Shown here one piece after another: positions 48,300 through 59,539 of a stretch of 64,000 bases of DNA. The position numbers were made by a program, and so were the translations under genes. The DNA is from Conchocele bisecta (lineage: Eukaryota > Mollusca > Bivalvia > Lucinida > Thyasiridae), in NCBI GenBank assembly GCA_029237695.1, contig CM055274.1:23611505-23675504 (forward strand), given 5' to 3'. Position 1 is the first letter of the stretch. The number at the start of each line of letters is the position of its first letter. The notes beneath the pieces are model-generated. The model saw nothing but the letters and a program-made list of their open reading frames with translations, ran no database searches and was not told where the DNA came from.

Positions 48300-48510
48300 T
48301 AACCCTTTCAACAGTACAGTATAGTGGTATTGGCAAACAGTGTACATCCAGATGAGCCGGCTCGTGACGAGCCGTCTCATCAGGATCTGCACTATTTTCA
48401 AAAGCACCCCCTTTTCATAAATGGACTAGTCTGAAAATCCTTTTGTGAGAATTTGATTGGCTGCAAAACTAACTTGTCAAAATACATTCCAGTTACTTAG
48501 GGATTGAAAG
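48300..48510. repeat. Dispersed repeat in intron 2, copy 1
   Basis: TGGTATTGGCAAACAGTGTA, GATGAGCCGGCTCGTGACGA, CCGTCTCATCAGGATCTGCA and CATAAATGGACTAGTCTGAA. A second copy lies at 51,128-51,356 in the same intron and orientation. Confidence 0.75.
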
Positions 48511-49109
48511 GGTTAACTGCCTGTCAACAGCTAAGGTCATATTATGCTTACAATGATGTCAATAATGTCTTCATAGTTATAGTTATCAGGGATCCAGGTA
48601 AGGAATTAGTAGTTGAGTATTGTCACCCCATCATTTCTGAAGCAATTGGGTATTTCAAAAATTCAATTGGGTAAAATAAAATCACACTACTGTTTACACA
48701 GCAACACACAGCAATTATTGAATAGTTTGCTTCGAAATGAAAACATGTCTTGGAATTTCATTAGAGGCAATTCTAATGAAATACCTATATGTGTTTTCAT
48801 GGAAAATAAGAACAAATATGCTATATTTGTGGTCTGTTTATTGTTTTCTGCATTATGATAAAGTACATTAATTTTATTTTAGTGATTTTTTATACTCGCT
48901 AATTCTAATTTGGTTTTTGGCAATGTTAATTGGGTATTTAAGCAAATACTCAGCTTATCTGGAGCTCTGAGTTATTACCGAAACGTACACAAAACAAGAG
49001 TTCCGCCAGTCACAAAATACGGCCATCGAGGGTTTAATTGACAGACAGTTGATTACACAAACTGTATACCCTATACAGTGGGGTCAGCGTGTAAGTGCAC
49101 ACACGAACG

Positions 49110-49609
49110 NNNNNNNNNNNNNNNNNNNNNNNNNNNNNNNNNNNNNNNNNNNNNNNNNNNNNNNNNNNNNNNNNNNNNNNNNNNNNNNNNNNNNNNNNNN
49201 NNNNNNNNNNNNNNNNNNNNNNNNNNNNNNNNNNNNNNNNNNNNNNNNNNNNNNNNNNNNNNNNNNNNNNNNNNNNNNNNNNNNNNNNNNNNNNNNNNNN
49301 NNNNNNNNNNNNNNNNNNNNNNNNNNNNNNNNNNNNNNNNNNNNNNNNNNNNNNNNNNNNNNNNNNNNNNNNNNNNNNNNNNNNNNNNNNNNNNNNNNNN
49401 NNNNNNNNNNNNNNNNNNNNNNNNNNNNNNNNNNNNNNNNNNNNNNNNNNNNNNNNNNNNNNNNNNNNNNNNNNNNNNNNNNNNNNNNNNNNNNNNNNNN
49501 NNNNNNNNNNNNNNNNNNNNNNNNNNNNNNNNNNNNNNNNNNNNNNNNNNNNNNNNNNNNNNNNNNNNNNNNNNNNNNNNNNNNNNNNNNNNNNNNNNNN
49601 NNNNNNNNN
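49110..49609. other. Assembly gap (500 N)
   Basis: The sequence on both sides is ACACACGAACG of the same palindromic MITE arm, so the gap may be an artefact of collapsed palindromes. Confidence 0.95.
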
Positions 49610-49664
49610 ACACACGAACGAACACGACAGGTTGGAACCAACCTGTCGTGTTCGTTCGTGTGTG

Positions 49665-50140
49665 TGTGCCCCGTGCAGGCACCGGGGCGGGATCAACTGA
49701 TCCTGAGAATAGTGCTGCAGTAGCCATTGCTTGTCGTAAAAGGCGACTAAACTGGCTTAACGATTGTGTTCATACTTTCCGGAACCCACTATACCGGATT
49801 TGGCCCTCATGTACATTTTTGGCTTTCTTGTATGTGAGAGTTGAGTCAGGCTATGCCCCATATATAAAAGTAAGATTAGCGCTAATCCTATTACTTTTAG
49901 GGGATGGGATAAATGATGCTGGTGTGGCGAGGGCCTGGCACCAGATCAGGTTGTTCTAATTTCAGGACTGAATATATATTTTGATTGTAAATATTGAGTT
50001 CTGAAGTTGGGATTTACCCCCCTCGGACAGGTGGATACGGGACTCGACCCCGTTGACCCGTCTGCGTGTAGACTCCCTGAGGCTTGTACCTCTATGTCAG
50101 AAAAGCGGACGTTAAACCCTATTCACTCACTCACTCACTC
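49665..50140 (+). mobile_element. SINE with different 3' tail, 11-bp target duplication
   Basis: Flanked by GTTCGTGTGTG at 49,654-49,664 and 50,141-50,151. Length is 476 bp. The head CGTGCAGGCACCGGGGCGGG and TTGCTTGTCGTAAAAGGCGA precede a body shared with the SINE at 12,284 (GGTGTGGCGAGGGCCTGGCA, TTCAGGACTGAATATATATT). The tail is unlike it: CGACCCCGTTGACCCGTCTG, TGTACCTCTATGTCAGAAAA, GCGGACGTTAAACCC and (CACT)n. Confidence 0.85.
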
Positions 50141-51127
50141 GTTCGTGTGTGCACTTACACGCTGACCCCACTGTACATGATTGTATGCAAAAGTGTGGGG
50201 AAAACTGAATGGCTATGTTGATAATAATAATTGTGAAAAATAAGTGTTATAAAAACACCATGGCGCACATGTCTGAGGAGTTAATTACGCAAACGTTATA
50301 CCATGTACAGGATTGTATGCAAAAGTGTGGACAAAATGGCTAACTTGAAATGGTTGTGATTTCGTGAAAAAAATATGTTGCCGTTATAAAAACACCATGG
50401 TGCACATGTTCAATATGTGCAGATATGTGTACAGTTTCAGATCCATTGACTGAAGACTGTCGGAGAAGTTGATTACACAAAACTGTATACCCTATTCTGG
50501 TATTCGAGTTATGCTCCGGACAAGAATTGTCTGCGGCAGACGATGTTCGGTGTAAAATCCATAGTGTCCCCCCGATGTTTGTCCATATTGTCCGGGGGAT
50601 ACAATTAGTCATATCCCATTGAAAAGTTGTAAGCGAGTAAAATTGGAAAAAGTTGAATATTTGAGGTGCAATCTTTTCTGAAGTGGGGGAAAAGAACAAC
50701 TTTTTGAGGCTGAAATTGGGCCTTACATGTATACCTCTGTATATTTGGGTCAAAACAAAAGCACTGTGAACGGGTCAGCAATTTCAAGTCTCATCCAAAA
50801 GACCAGAGGGCCGTTTCACTAAACTTTATAAGACTAAAATGTTCACAAGTGCAAATTTAGGATCGTCTGGAATGTTTTATTGATGGATTTACATTTATTG
50901 AACATATGTTAAATAAATGTAAATCCAATAATTTTTTACCCAAAAACGAGGTTAAACCTAATGTGAAATTTATAATTTTTCACTTACTAACATTTTAGAC
51001 GTACGAAGTTTATTGTAACTGCTCCAAGTACATCAGCGTAGGGTAGAATACTATGAAAGTATTTGTTAATATCGTACATAAACCAGAATCTTACAGAAAG
51101 AAAATTTGGGTTAATCTTACATGTGTT

Positions 51128-51356
51128 CTTAATCCTTTCAACACCACAGGCCTTTATAGTGGTATTGGCAAACAGTGTATATCCAAATGATCCGGCTCGT
51201 GACGGGGCCGTCTCATCAGGATCTGATCAAAGTCATTTTCATATTTTTGAGAGCAAAAACACCCCCTGGTCATAAATGGACTAGAGTAGTCTGAAATTCA
51301 TTTTGTGACGATTTGATTGGTTACAAAATGACTTATATTCCAAGGGTGAAAGGGTT
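51128..51356. repeat. Dispersed repeat in intron 2, copy 2
   Basis: Same blocks as 48,300-48,510, including CATAAATGGACTAGAGTAGT and ATTTGATTGGTTACAAAATG. Confidence 0.75.
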
Positions 51357-51462
51357 AAGCCAATCTGTAGTTACAGACAGAATAATCTTAAACGTGCTCT
51401 TTAAGCCAATCTGTGCAGACATCAGCCCAGCGTTACAGACAGAAAATTTGGGTTAATCTTAC

Positions 51463-51661
51463 ATGTGTTCTTTCACCCAATTTGAGCAGTCTGCATCGCG
51501 CATTGATACGGGTGCCTGTTTGGAGAAATCATCACAGCACTCGTAAATGCCTTTGGACGTGAACAGGCAGCAGTAGTCGTTGCAGACCTTCCCGTCCACA
51601 TATTCTCCCGTGGTGGGGTCCGTGTAACTGTTGCAACAGTCGGACGCTTCGCAAACCAAAA
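51463..51661 (-). CDS. Shisa/CYYR1-like gene, Cys-rich ectodomain exon
   Basis: The acceptor is TACTTTGTGCTTCCAG and the donor CAT|GTAAGA. The exon is 199 bp. It starts after the first base of a codon and ends with two bases, which join the transmembrane exon exactly in frame (WVKEH-I-FLTIVV). The ectodomain begins LVCEASDCCNSYTDP and has the cysteine pattern CC-x16-C-x3-CC-x9-CC-x15-C, with paired cysteines as in the Shisa/STMC6 family of single-pass membrane adaptors. VCEA-SD fits a signal-peptidase cleavage site, so the hydrophobic core of the signal peptide must come from an upstream exon. The family regulates receptor maturation or trafficking in vertebrates, but this member's partner is unknown. 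Intron 2 (48,243-51,462) contains a SINE, a palindromic MITE and an assembly gap. Starting at the in-frame Met inside the intron would give a 73-residue peptide with no proper signal, so I prefer the spliced reading. Confidence 0.75.
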
Positions 51662-51707
51662 CTGGAAGCACAAAGTACATTTACAATCTTCAAGTTTACG
51701 TGTTTCA

Positions 51708-51802
51708 TTATAGGAATGAATGGCCTTTTTGTCGAATATAACCTGGTATTAACTTGGAAAAGTCCCCGATAAATTCCACAAAAAGGCCATTCATTCCTTA
51801 TA
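51708..51802. mobile_element. MITE family I, 95-bp derivative
   Basis: TAGGAATGAATGGCCTTTTT and AAAAAGGCCATTCATTCCTT at the ends. The interior is deleted compared with 41,203-41,445. It lies just upstream of the ectodomain exon. Confidence 0.8.
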
Positions 51803-52559
51803 ATTCCAGCATTTGAAATAAATTCATCAGGAAAATGTGTTTATTTTGACAGACGGCAGCCATTTGTTTACATTGACAGCACTGACAGCGCACCTGTAGA
51901 AAGTAGTTCGGCGTGGGAGTTTACTGGGATATAAATTTAGGACAGAGACTTGCTACGGGCCAATCAAATGTTAGGGAATTGTGTAAATATTTTTGTGCTG
52001 GAATTATTGCCATCTATCTCTGATGTCTGTTGAAGTTCACGAAGAACATCTGCATGCCTTGGCATAGTCATATGTCTGACCTCACAGGGTGTCCAGTTTA
52101 GAGAGGTTCCACTGTACATTTACTGTTTTATTTGTATGTGTCCGGCACTACTGTCTGTTTCACGAATGATTGATGAGAAACATGCACACGAACATTCAGT
52201 CTCATCGCTCGTACAGTAACAGGGTTCCCCCAGATTCAAAGTGGCAACATTGAAGGCTATTCGAGGATTTATCTTCACATTTTCGAGGCTGTAGAAGCGG
52301 TATGACACCAGCACCGTTTGGGGGAGGGAGGGGGTGGGAGGGGGAGGGGGAGGGAGAGGTGGGCACAGGCCCCAATCTGATGTTGCACACTATCAGAGTA
52401 ATCATATTGTACTACACAATGACTAGTTATGGAAATTATTGCAGTTGCATAATTTTAATTATTTTATTGCCATTAATCACAACTTTCATTTATTTAAACA
52501 TATAAAACAATTTCAACTAGCCAAAACTGTATAAACCATTTATAAGACAAAATGTGAAA

Positions 52560-53400
52560 TTTCAAAGATATTTGACCTTGACAACGGGGGGAGCATGGAT
52601 GGGCAGGGAATGTAAATATGAATGAGGATAAATATGTTCATGAAGTTTCAAGCCAATAGCTCGTATGCTAAAGCAGTTATAAGAGAATGGAGAATCCCGC
52701 TCGCATCTACTGAACATCCTGAATGTGAACTTTCAGTTATTTCACCTTGGGTCGGGAGGAACATGTGTGGGGCGATGAAAATATTAATGATGAGAAACAT
52801 GCATGTGTATGAAGTTTCAAGCCAATAGCTTGTACAGTAAAGAAGGTGTAGGGGAATGGAGAAATGTGCACACATAGATCTAGACTGAATGTGGAATATT
52901 AAGTTATTTGACAACGACATTGGGTGCGGGGCGAGCATGGGTGGTGTGGAGAATGAAACTCGAAAATTATCTAACTCTTACAAAAACTTTCAAAACTAGC
53001 GAAAGTGAGCAGGGGCTTACGTATTCCCCCGGTCGTCTCCTGGACCGACAAATAAAAACTTTAGCGCAAGTATTTTAAAACCTTTAACGTAATTTGACCT
53101 TGACCTTGGACATGAAGGCCGCATGGGATGAAACTATGGATGACGATAAGAAAGTATATGAAGTATGAACATGATGAAGTAAATCTGACATTCCGTTACT
53201 GAGATAATGGGTAGCCGAATACATTAACGCTAATCTTACGGATGCACATTTGTAAGTAATTTGACCTTAACCTTGGACATGAAGGCCGCATGAGGAAGTA
53301 TATGAAGTTTGAGGTCAATCCAAGAATGCAAATGATGTATAGAAGTTATAGCAGAATGGAAAACGTGTCGAACAGACGGGCGACTTTGCATCCTTGCTAA
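52560..53400. repeat. Dispersed ~170-bp tandem repeat (TTGACCTTGACCTTGG type)
   Basis: TGAAGTTTCAAGCCAATAGC at 52,638 and 52,810, and ATTTGACCTTGACCTTGGAC..ATGAAGGCCGCATG at 53,094 and 53,262. It falls within the proposed first intron of the Shisa-like gene. Confidence 0.65.
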
Positions 53401-53459
53401 ATCCTACTATAACGGGATAAAATATTCACGTATTCGTCTTTGCAAACATACTAAGAATT

Positions 53460-53790
53460 AAACTAGAAAATGAGTTCATAGAGCACGGATACCCCACATA
53501 TCTCTTTGACAGTTAAAATGGCAAAATTATAAGTCCAAAAGGGGGAGATACATGTAGATAATCCATGGCCCAGTGTAAAATCAAAAATAGAAATTCACTA
53601 AGTGCATTTACACACCATTTAGAAGCTACATACCAAGTATCAAGTGTCCCACTATTACAGTTTAGACGTTTTACAAGTTACAAGGCAAACTGGTGAAAGT
53701 CCAAAAGGGGGAGATAATCCCTGACACCACATTATAAGGACGCTACATACCAAGTACCAAGGGAAATAGCTATACATGTATATATTCAAT
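53460..53790. repeat. Dispersed repeat related to 2,640-3,060
   Basis: AAGTCCAAAAGGGGGAGATA occurs twice, with CTACATACCAAGTATCAAG and TTTTACAAGTTACAAGGCAA between. Confidence 0.6.
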
Positions 53791-54056
53791 AGACTTTACA
53801 TGGAGCCACAATAAGGATACAACTACCTTAAGGAATTAGGTCATAGAAAGATACATTTGGCTTCAATCATACTTGCTTCATGTGATGTGATATACGAATA
53901 TAAAATATGTGAATACTGTCTTGTTACTATGCAAAATACGAGATATCTGAGCATTTCTCCCATTAATCTCAAAATAAATTTCAATGTGTAAACTTTTCTA
54001 TCTGATGTACAGTTTATTGTTAATGTTAGGGTATCCCATTGCAAAGCCATACTTAC

Positions 54057-54102
54057 TCGCATAGTAGGTGAGTAAGATCCCAGTGAAAATGCACTCGGGT
54101 AA
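54057..54102 (-). CDS. Candidate signal-peptide exon of the Shisa-like gene
   Basis: Minus-strand sequence ending GCGA|GTAAGT (a strong donor) in the phase needed by the exon at 51,661. It encodes LPECIFTGILLTYYA, which joined to ILVCEA would make a convincing signal peptide. An upstream stop lies in frame without an ATG, so either another exon supplies the start (an AG acceptor is present at 54,103-54,104) or this is chance. Evidence is limited to phase, donor quality and hydrophobicity. Confidence 0.35.
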
Positions 54103-54360
54103 CTGCGTACATGTCACTGGATTGGTAGTTCCAAGTAAATAACTAGCTCTAGTTACATTTCATTACACTGCATTACGAGTTATGACCGGGCAGTCTTTCC
54201 AAATTTGCGTTTGAAGTGTTCTTTGTTTACTTTCTACTTCTTGGAGAGTGACCTAAGAATTTTGCTACTACACACGTTATTATATAAGGTTACGGTAATA
54301 TGTTTGTGTCATATTGTAGAATTGTCTCTCAATATGTGCTACGTCAACGCCCTGTAGCCC

Positions 54361-54838
54361 TGTATAAATTTACACACTGATATCGGGGCGGGGTGTGAGG
54401 GGTGGGGGGGATATACGTGTTTTCTTAAAATGTTAATGGACATTTATCATTTATTCTTAATTTATTTTTTGATGTGCAATGGTCATACTGTATAATCTGT
54501 CGAAAATATTATTTTTTTCAGGTGACGCATTTCATTAGTATAAATAATTAAAAAAAAAGCATGCCTGATTTGCATATTAAAATAGCCTGATATCTCGCAA
54601 GTCAGTATAGTATCAGTGGTATCAGTCTATTTTGATATGCAAATGAGGCATGATATTTTTTTTATTATTTATACTAATTAAAAGAATGTGCCAACGGAAC
54701 AAATAATATTTTCGACAGATTATAGTATGATCGTTGCACATCAAAACATAAATACAGAGATTAAATAGTAATTTCCATTAAAATTTTAAGGAAACACAGT
54801 TATCACCCCTGATATCAGTGTGGAAATTTACGTTCGAT
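54361..54838. mobile_element. Complete foldback element, family E
   Basis: Two ~200-bp arms in inverse orientation: AATTTACACACTGATATCGG..ATAATCTGTCGAAAATATTA..AGTATAAATAATTAAAAAAA..TGCCTGATTTGCATAT, mirrored by ATATGCAAATGAGGCATGAT..TTTCGACAGATTATAGTATG..CTGATATCAGTGTGGAAATT. The centre is about 54,600-54,635. Single arms are at 28,851-29,060 and 57,790-57,900. Confidence 0.85.
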
Positions 54839-54989
54839 ATAAAATGCATAGAGTGGGGTCAGGTATTTTCGGCTGTCTAAGACGGAAACAAACCCAGTTC
54901 TGATTTTGGGATTTCCCCGTACTTATTTATACAACAGATTCCCCAGCATGAGGGAGAGACGCGGACAGGTCATGCAAACAAATATAGGA

Positions 54990-55218
54990 GGGCAGTCAAT
55001 GTTGTCGAGGGGGTGAACACCATGCTAGCCTCAGCTTCCGTTGTGAGCGTGTGGGGAGTGTGTCTTTATTGTCAACAGTCGTCGCCGCGCCGACCGCTGT
55101 GGCATTGAGTGCGGTCGCGGCAGGGGTAGGCCTGCTTTGCATGACGAGCAGACTCGTGGCCCGCAAGCTCGAGGCCAAGAATCGAAAGCTGTATTTCATA
55201 AGCATCAATCAGTGACCA
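54990..55218 (+). pseudogene. Decayed small hydrophobic-helix protein fragment, unidentified
   Basis: One plus frame reads NVVEGVNTMLASASVVSVWG. A frame change near 55,058 leads to LLSTVVAAPTAVALSAVAAG, VGLLCMTSRLVARKLEAKNR and a stop at 55,213-55,215. The Gly/Ala/Val-rich membrane-like segment followed by a basic Lys/Arg stretch is coherent across the shift and much more GC-rich than its surroundings, which suggests a real but broken coding sequence. It recalls, from memory only, a class of uncharacterised invertebrate proteins found near mobile elements. I do not assign a function. A SINE-body scrap (CCCAGTTCTGATTTTGGGAT) lies just upstream. Confidence 0.35.
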
Positions 55219-55839
55219 AGATCAATATATATTTCCACATTAGTTTATGCTGAGAAATACATATACATGTAGTTTATAGTGTAATGGTGAACATGATAAG
55301 ACTCGGTGTGTAGAAGAGGAGTGTGTCAATATATAATTGTTTGTTTCATGTATTAGTACAGTGTAGTTAGATTGTTCACTCATGGTCGTTCTACAAATCA
55401 CGTCGTGCATACATATCATATATTTGCTTGGAGAGGTAAGTCGCCATATGAGATGGATTCATCAAGAATGTATAATTGATTTATAATCAAACAAAATATA
55501 TAACTAGAGGTGGCCACAGTGAGGCCCCTTGTATATTCATCTTATACATTTTACAGAAATATGCTGGACAACCTGCGACAAATATATATCATCTAGCAAG
55601 CAACACCCAGCATAACGGTCAGTCAGTGATGAGTTGATGGACAAGTGACTGATATGTATCAGTATAAGTTACACCAGCATGCAACACATCTACTTTCATT
55701 AACTTACTGGGACTCATGTAGTAACCTTAGAACTCATAATAACACTAGTAGTAATGTGTATGCCTTTAAAGATGGAACAATGTCACCGAAATGTGTACTT
55801 CTGCGATAGCTAGTCCTAATAGTAGAGCACTGAATGCTT

Positions 55840-56880
55840 TTGAAGACAGCTGATAGTGGCCATCTTAGATGTTGTTATCCATGGAAGGCCGGAATCACAA
55901 TCAATATATTTCACCCATAAATTAAGCAACACTTATTACTTCCTGTGGTTTCTCGCATCTTCTATCATTAAAGAACAGTTACACACGTTGATTCTCCATC
56001 TTATTTGGCCTAGGATATATTGCAGTTATGTTTTTTTTCAAGATGGCATACAGAGACAAGCTTGGATTTAAAACTAAGTATAGTAAGTATACAGCTAGGC
56101 AATAACACGTTTGCAAGGATATAATAACTTATGTGTAAGAAAACATATTTGTTGTGTAATTGTAACTTGTATAACCCCATATATAATATATTTAAATTAA
56201 CCAAACAGCGGCCATCTTGGATTTCATGACATTGCTAACCTCCAAATTTCAAACTGCTTTTACAGCAGATGTGGGCTGCTAAAACGTGTGAAATACTCAC
56301 GAGTTGGTACTTTTAGCCTATATGCCACCTTGGAAATGTTGTATTTTGTCTTTTCAAGATGTAAGATATTGGTCATCTTGGATTTCCAAACCCCGATAAC
56401 ATCCAAATTAGCAAACAGCCCTTCCACTAGATGTAGTCTGCTGAAATTAGCGAAACTGTCACACCATGTGTACATTTAGCTTAATTCTCCACTCAGAAAT
56501 ATTGTGTTTTATATTGTCCAAGATGGCGGGTGGCAGCCATCTCCCGCCATCTTGGACTTATATAGCTGAGTGACCTTCAAACCAACACACAACCCCTCGA
56601 GCACGTATGGCATGCTAAAATTAGTGAATATTTATACATTAATTTTACTTTTAGCTTAGCTACCACTAATAATATGGAGTATTATGTATTTTAAGATGTT
56701 GGACAGCGGCCATCTTGGATTTAAAGGTCCAACCTAAAAAATAACCATACCAGTAGTTTTGGCATGTTATCATTATTGTGAAACGACACATCATATGTGT
56801 TTCTTGCTTATCTCATTACAGACATAATGCATTTTATATATTTCAAAATGGCGTTGGTGGCCAGTTTTAATTTTGTGCTC
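55840..56880. repeat. Tandem repeat with CCATCTTGGATTT motif, ~165-bp period
   Basis: Six or so diverged units share GGCCATCTTGGATTT, CTAACCTCCAAATT, ACTAGATGTAG, GCTAAAATTAGTGAA and TTTTAGC. One junction (56,515-56,560) is a palindrome, CCAAGATGGCGGGTGGCAGC to CATCTTGGAC. Confidence 0.7.
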
Positions 56881-57349
56881 TAAAGAATTTTCCCATCATT
56901 TTTGAAAAATGCATAGAAGCTTTTTGTTTTCCTAAAATGGTTCAAATTGAAAAATCAGCAATACAAAAAAAGGTAGGAACATAATGGTCACGGAATCCTC
57001 GGAAATTACCCTACTATAATGAATATGCTTTCCAACAAGATATAGTCAGCCACCTGGTAATCGACAGCACTCGGTTTTCGTTTCGCAAGGATTTTTAACT
57101 GTTTTGAAAGTCTGGAATTCGCACAAAATCTTCAGTATTTATGAAATACATTATTCTTTACATCATAGAAGGAAAATAATGTTGTCTGTTATGTCCTAAA
57201 TATGTTTTTTATCATCGAATTGTGTACTGCTTAAATGCACGAAAACTGAGTAGACCAGTGTATTTGAAGTTGAATGAATTATTTGCTTTATTACTTAATT
57301 TTGATGTCAAAAGTTAAAATAACAAATGACGGGATTATGGAAAATTTCC

Positions 57350-57900
57350 CCATGCTAATTTTATATTAATAAATCGAAAAATCGTAATAAAATCAATACC
57401 AGACCGATTTTCGTTAAGTAAAAAAAATTTTGGGAGGGTGACTTTTTTAGTATTTATTAGAAAGTAGTTAGTTGTAAACTACTTATATTTAATGTGTTTA
57501 ATCGACCAAAAGTACGTCAGCAGCAAAATGTGGAACAGACAGTAGGTTACCGTAGTTTTTTTCGCGCCCGCTTGCGGACAGCGCGACATAGTCGACATAG
57601 TCGACACATTGGCATACGTACGTCTGTACATGGTCAGTAGGTGCAAAATGTTCTTTGTAGGAATGAATTAAGTTTATACGTGTGTCTCTATTCCACCAGT
57701 TCTAAAAGATACGAGTGCCTGCTGTACAGATATAATCGTTTCGTAATTTTTAGCTTACTGACAGTGACTCGCGGTCGTATCGGGCTATTTTCATAATTAT
57801 GCAAATGAGGCACCTGAAAAAATTATATTTTCGACAGATTGTAAAGTAGGATCATTGTACATCACATCAGTGTGGAAATTTACGTCGGATATGAAATGCA
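57350..57900. repeat. Mixed repeat fragments
   Basis: 57,350-57,545 is a diverged arm of the 44,108-44,640 foldback. 57,556-57,640 has TTTTTCGCGCCCGCTTGCGG and GACATAGTCGACACATTGGC, repeated at 58,460-58,520. 57,790-57,900 is a family E arm. Confidence 0.6.
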
Positions 57901-58000
57901 TAATAATGCCAATCAATACGTGGGGTAATGGTGAATAAATGTTTAGTTTGCCAGAAAATGTCATATCTACAGAATATACAAAACTATCTATCTCCCTTCC

Positions 58001-58061
58001 CCATGTTAAATCCCCATAGACATCTTCACTCCGTGAAGATGTCTATGGGGATTTAACATGG
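58001..58061. repeat. Perfect 61-bp hairpin (29-bp arms)
   Basis: The arm 58,001-58,029 (starts CCATGTTAAATCCCCATAGA) is an exact reverse complement of 58,033-58,061, with loop TCC. Its outer part matches the ends of the 44,108-44,640 foldback. Confidence 0.95.
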
Positions 58062-58139
58062 TTTAATAGTATAAACTACTGAGTGGGCATGTACCTTTAC
58101 AGTTTTTGGTTAAAGATTTTAACTACACTATTATTATAT

Positions 58140-58660
58140 CGCTGAAACCTCTTCACCGATTAACTGTCAACTTCACATGGGTGTTTACCATGATCCATAG
58201 TGTTATTCTATGTCCCACCCGTGCGGCCCCTGTACCCATTGTCAAGGACAAATTACTTTGAAATTTACCTTAAAGTCTTTTTAGATTTAGGTTTAAAGTT
58301 TTTAAGAACACTATACCTATACTATACTGAAACCACTTTGCGAATTCACTCGAAACATCACATATGTCTTTATCATCATCCATATCTTCATTCTATTCCC
58401 AACCCGTGCGACCCTTGTGACCAATGTCGAATTACTTTTACAAGCTAATTTTTTATTTTTTTGTCGCGCCTGCTTGCAGAGCGCGATATAGTCGGCACAT
58501 TGGCATACGTCCGTACGAGGTTAAGGTTTTGGTTAAAGTCTTTCTGTATACTATCAAAACCTCGGCATAGGTGTTTATTATAATCCATATTGTCATTCGA
58601 CGCCCCATTCGTGCGGTCCCTGTGCCCAATGTCAAGGTGAAATAACTTTGAAATTTACCT
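58140..58660. repeat. Tandem repeat, about 190-bp period
   Basis: CCCACCCGTGCGGCCCCTGT, CCCAACCCGTGCGACCCTTG and GCCCCATTCGTGCGGTCCCT recur with CCAATGTCAAGG and ACTTTGAAATTTACCTTAA. Confidence 0.65.
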
Positions 58661-58916
58661 TAATTTACGCATAATTTGGACTTCTAAGCCTAATATGTCC
58701 ATTTCATCAAACAACTGAAGTCAACATAAATGAAGAGATAAGCAATGCATATAATATGATGCGAACATGCAGGCAGACCTGGGTCTACATTGATTTCCAC
58801 TGTAATCGTCAACTACATGTATCAATGTGTGCACCATTGAAAGAATGCATTCCGTGGCCGGCCAGCATAGCTGACAGACACATTGTATTCGTTAACTGTC
58901 AAGGTGTGCACCTGTA

Positions 58917-59197
58917 GCCTATTTCATCAACATTGCAAAGTATACTTTTCTAGCAAAGTATACTTTGAGGGAGAAATTTTCAATTTTATGATAAATTTAT
59001 TAATTTTTATTATACTGAATTTATTACATTATCACAGCCAATTTGGCTGTGATAATGTAATAAATTCAGTATAATAATTCTGCATACTTTTAATCATGAA
59101 ATATATGCATCTGTTAGTTCTATATGAAATAATGCATTTCAGGAAAAATAAATGGTTACTCCCTCAAAGTATACTTTGCAATGTTGGTGAAATAGGC
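58917..59197. mobile_element. MITE family A, most complete copy
   Basis: 281 bp between two TA dinucleotides, with inverted ends GCCTATTTCA/TGAAATAGGC and subterminal AAGTATACTT blocks. Central hairpin TACTGAATTTATTACATTAT..CAGCC, loop AATTT, then its inverse. TA duplication and short inverted ends suggest a Tc1/mariner-type helper, as an inference. Confidence 0.85.
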
Positions 59198-59539
59198 TAT
59201 TTGCGTCATTGAAATAAGTTGTCCTATTTATAGCCGTACGCTTTACGGGTCACAGATATTTTAATGTTGAATATGCGTGGCAGAATTGTACAGTTGTTTT
59301 CATAGTGGTTCAGATAGTTGTCTTTTTTTTGTTCGGTTTCCTTCAAGGAAATACGTAGTAATTTTGTCGAATATTTTTATACAAATGGGCATATTGCATT
59401 TATGATTTTTATATTATATGGACGACTTGTGAAATGACTAAACTAAATAACCATACGACCGGTATTTTTAGATAACACATAACAAAATCAGTAGAATGTA
59501 ATCATAATGTTAATATTTCTTTTAAACATTATTTATATA

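Larger units (their letters stand above)
49073..50175. mobile_element. Palindromic MITE family C, interrupted copy
   Basis: The left end TACAGTGGGGTCAGCGTGTA is followed by the N run, then the other half of the palindrome. The right arm is split by a SINE, and the end is ACTTACACGCTGACCCCACT-GTA. Confidence 0.8.

Noticed and set aside
49034..49959. Open frames of about 200-290 residues
   Set aside because: The same effect of the second N run, within a palindromic MITE and a SINE.
2225..50140. True tRNA genes at the SINE heads
   Set aside because: I could not fold a cloverleaf with an intact anticodon from any head, so no tRNA gene is called.
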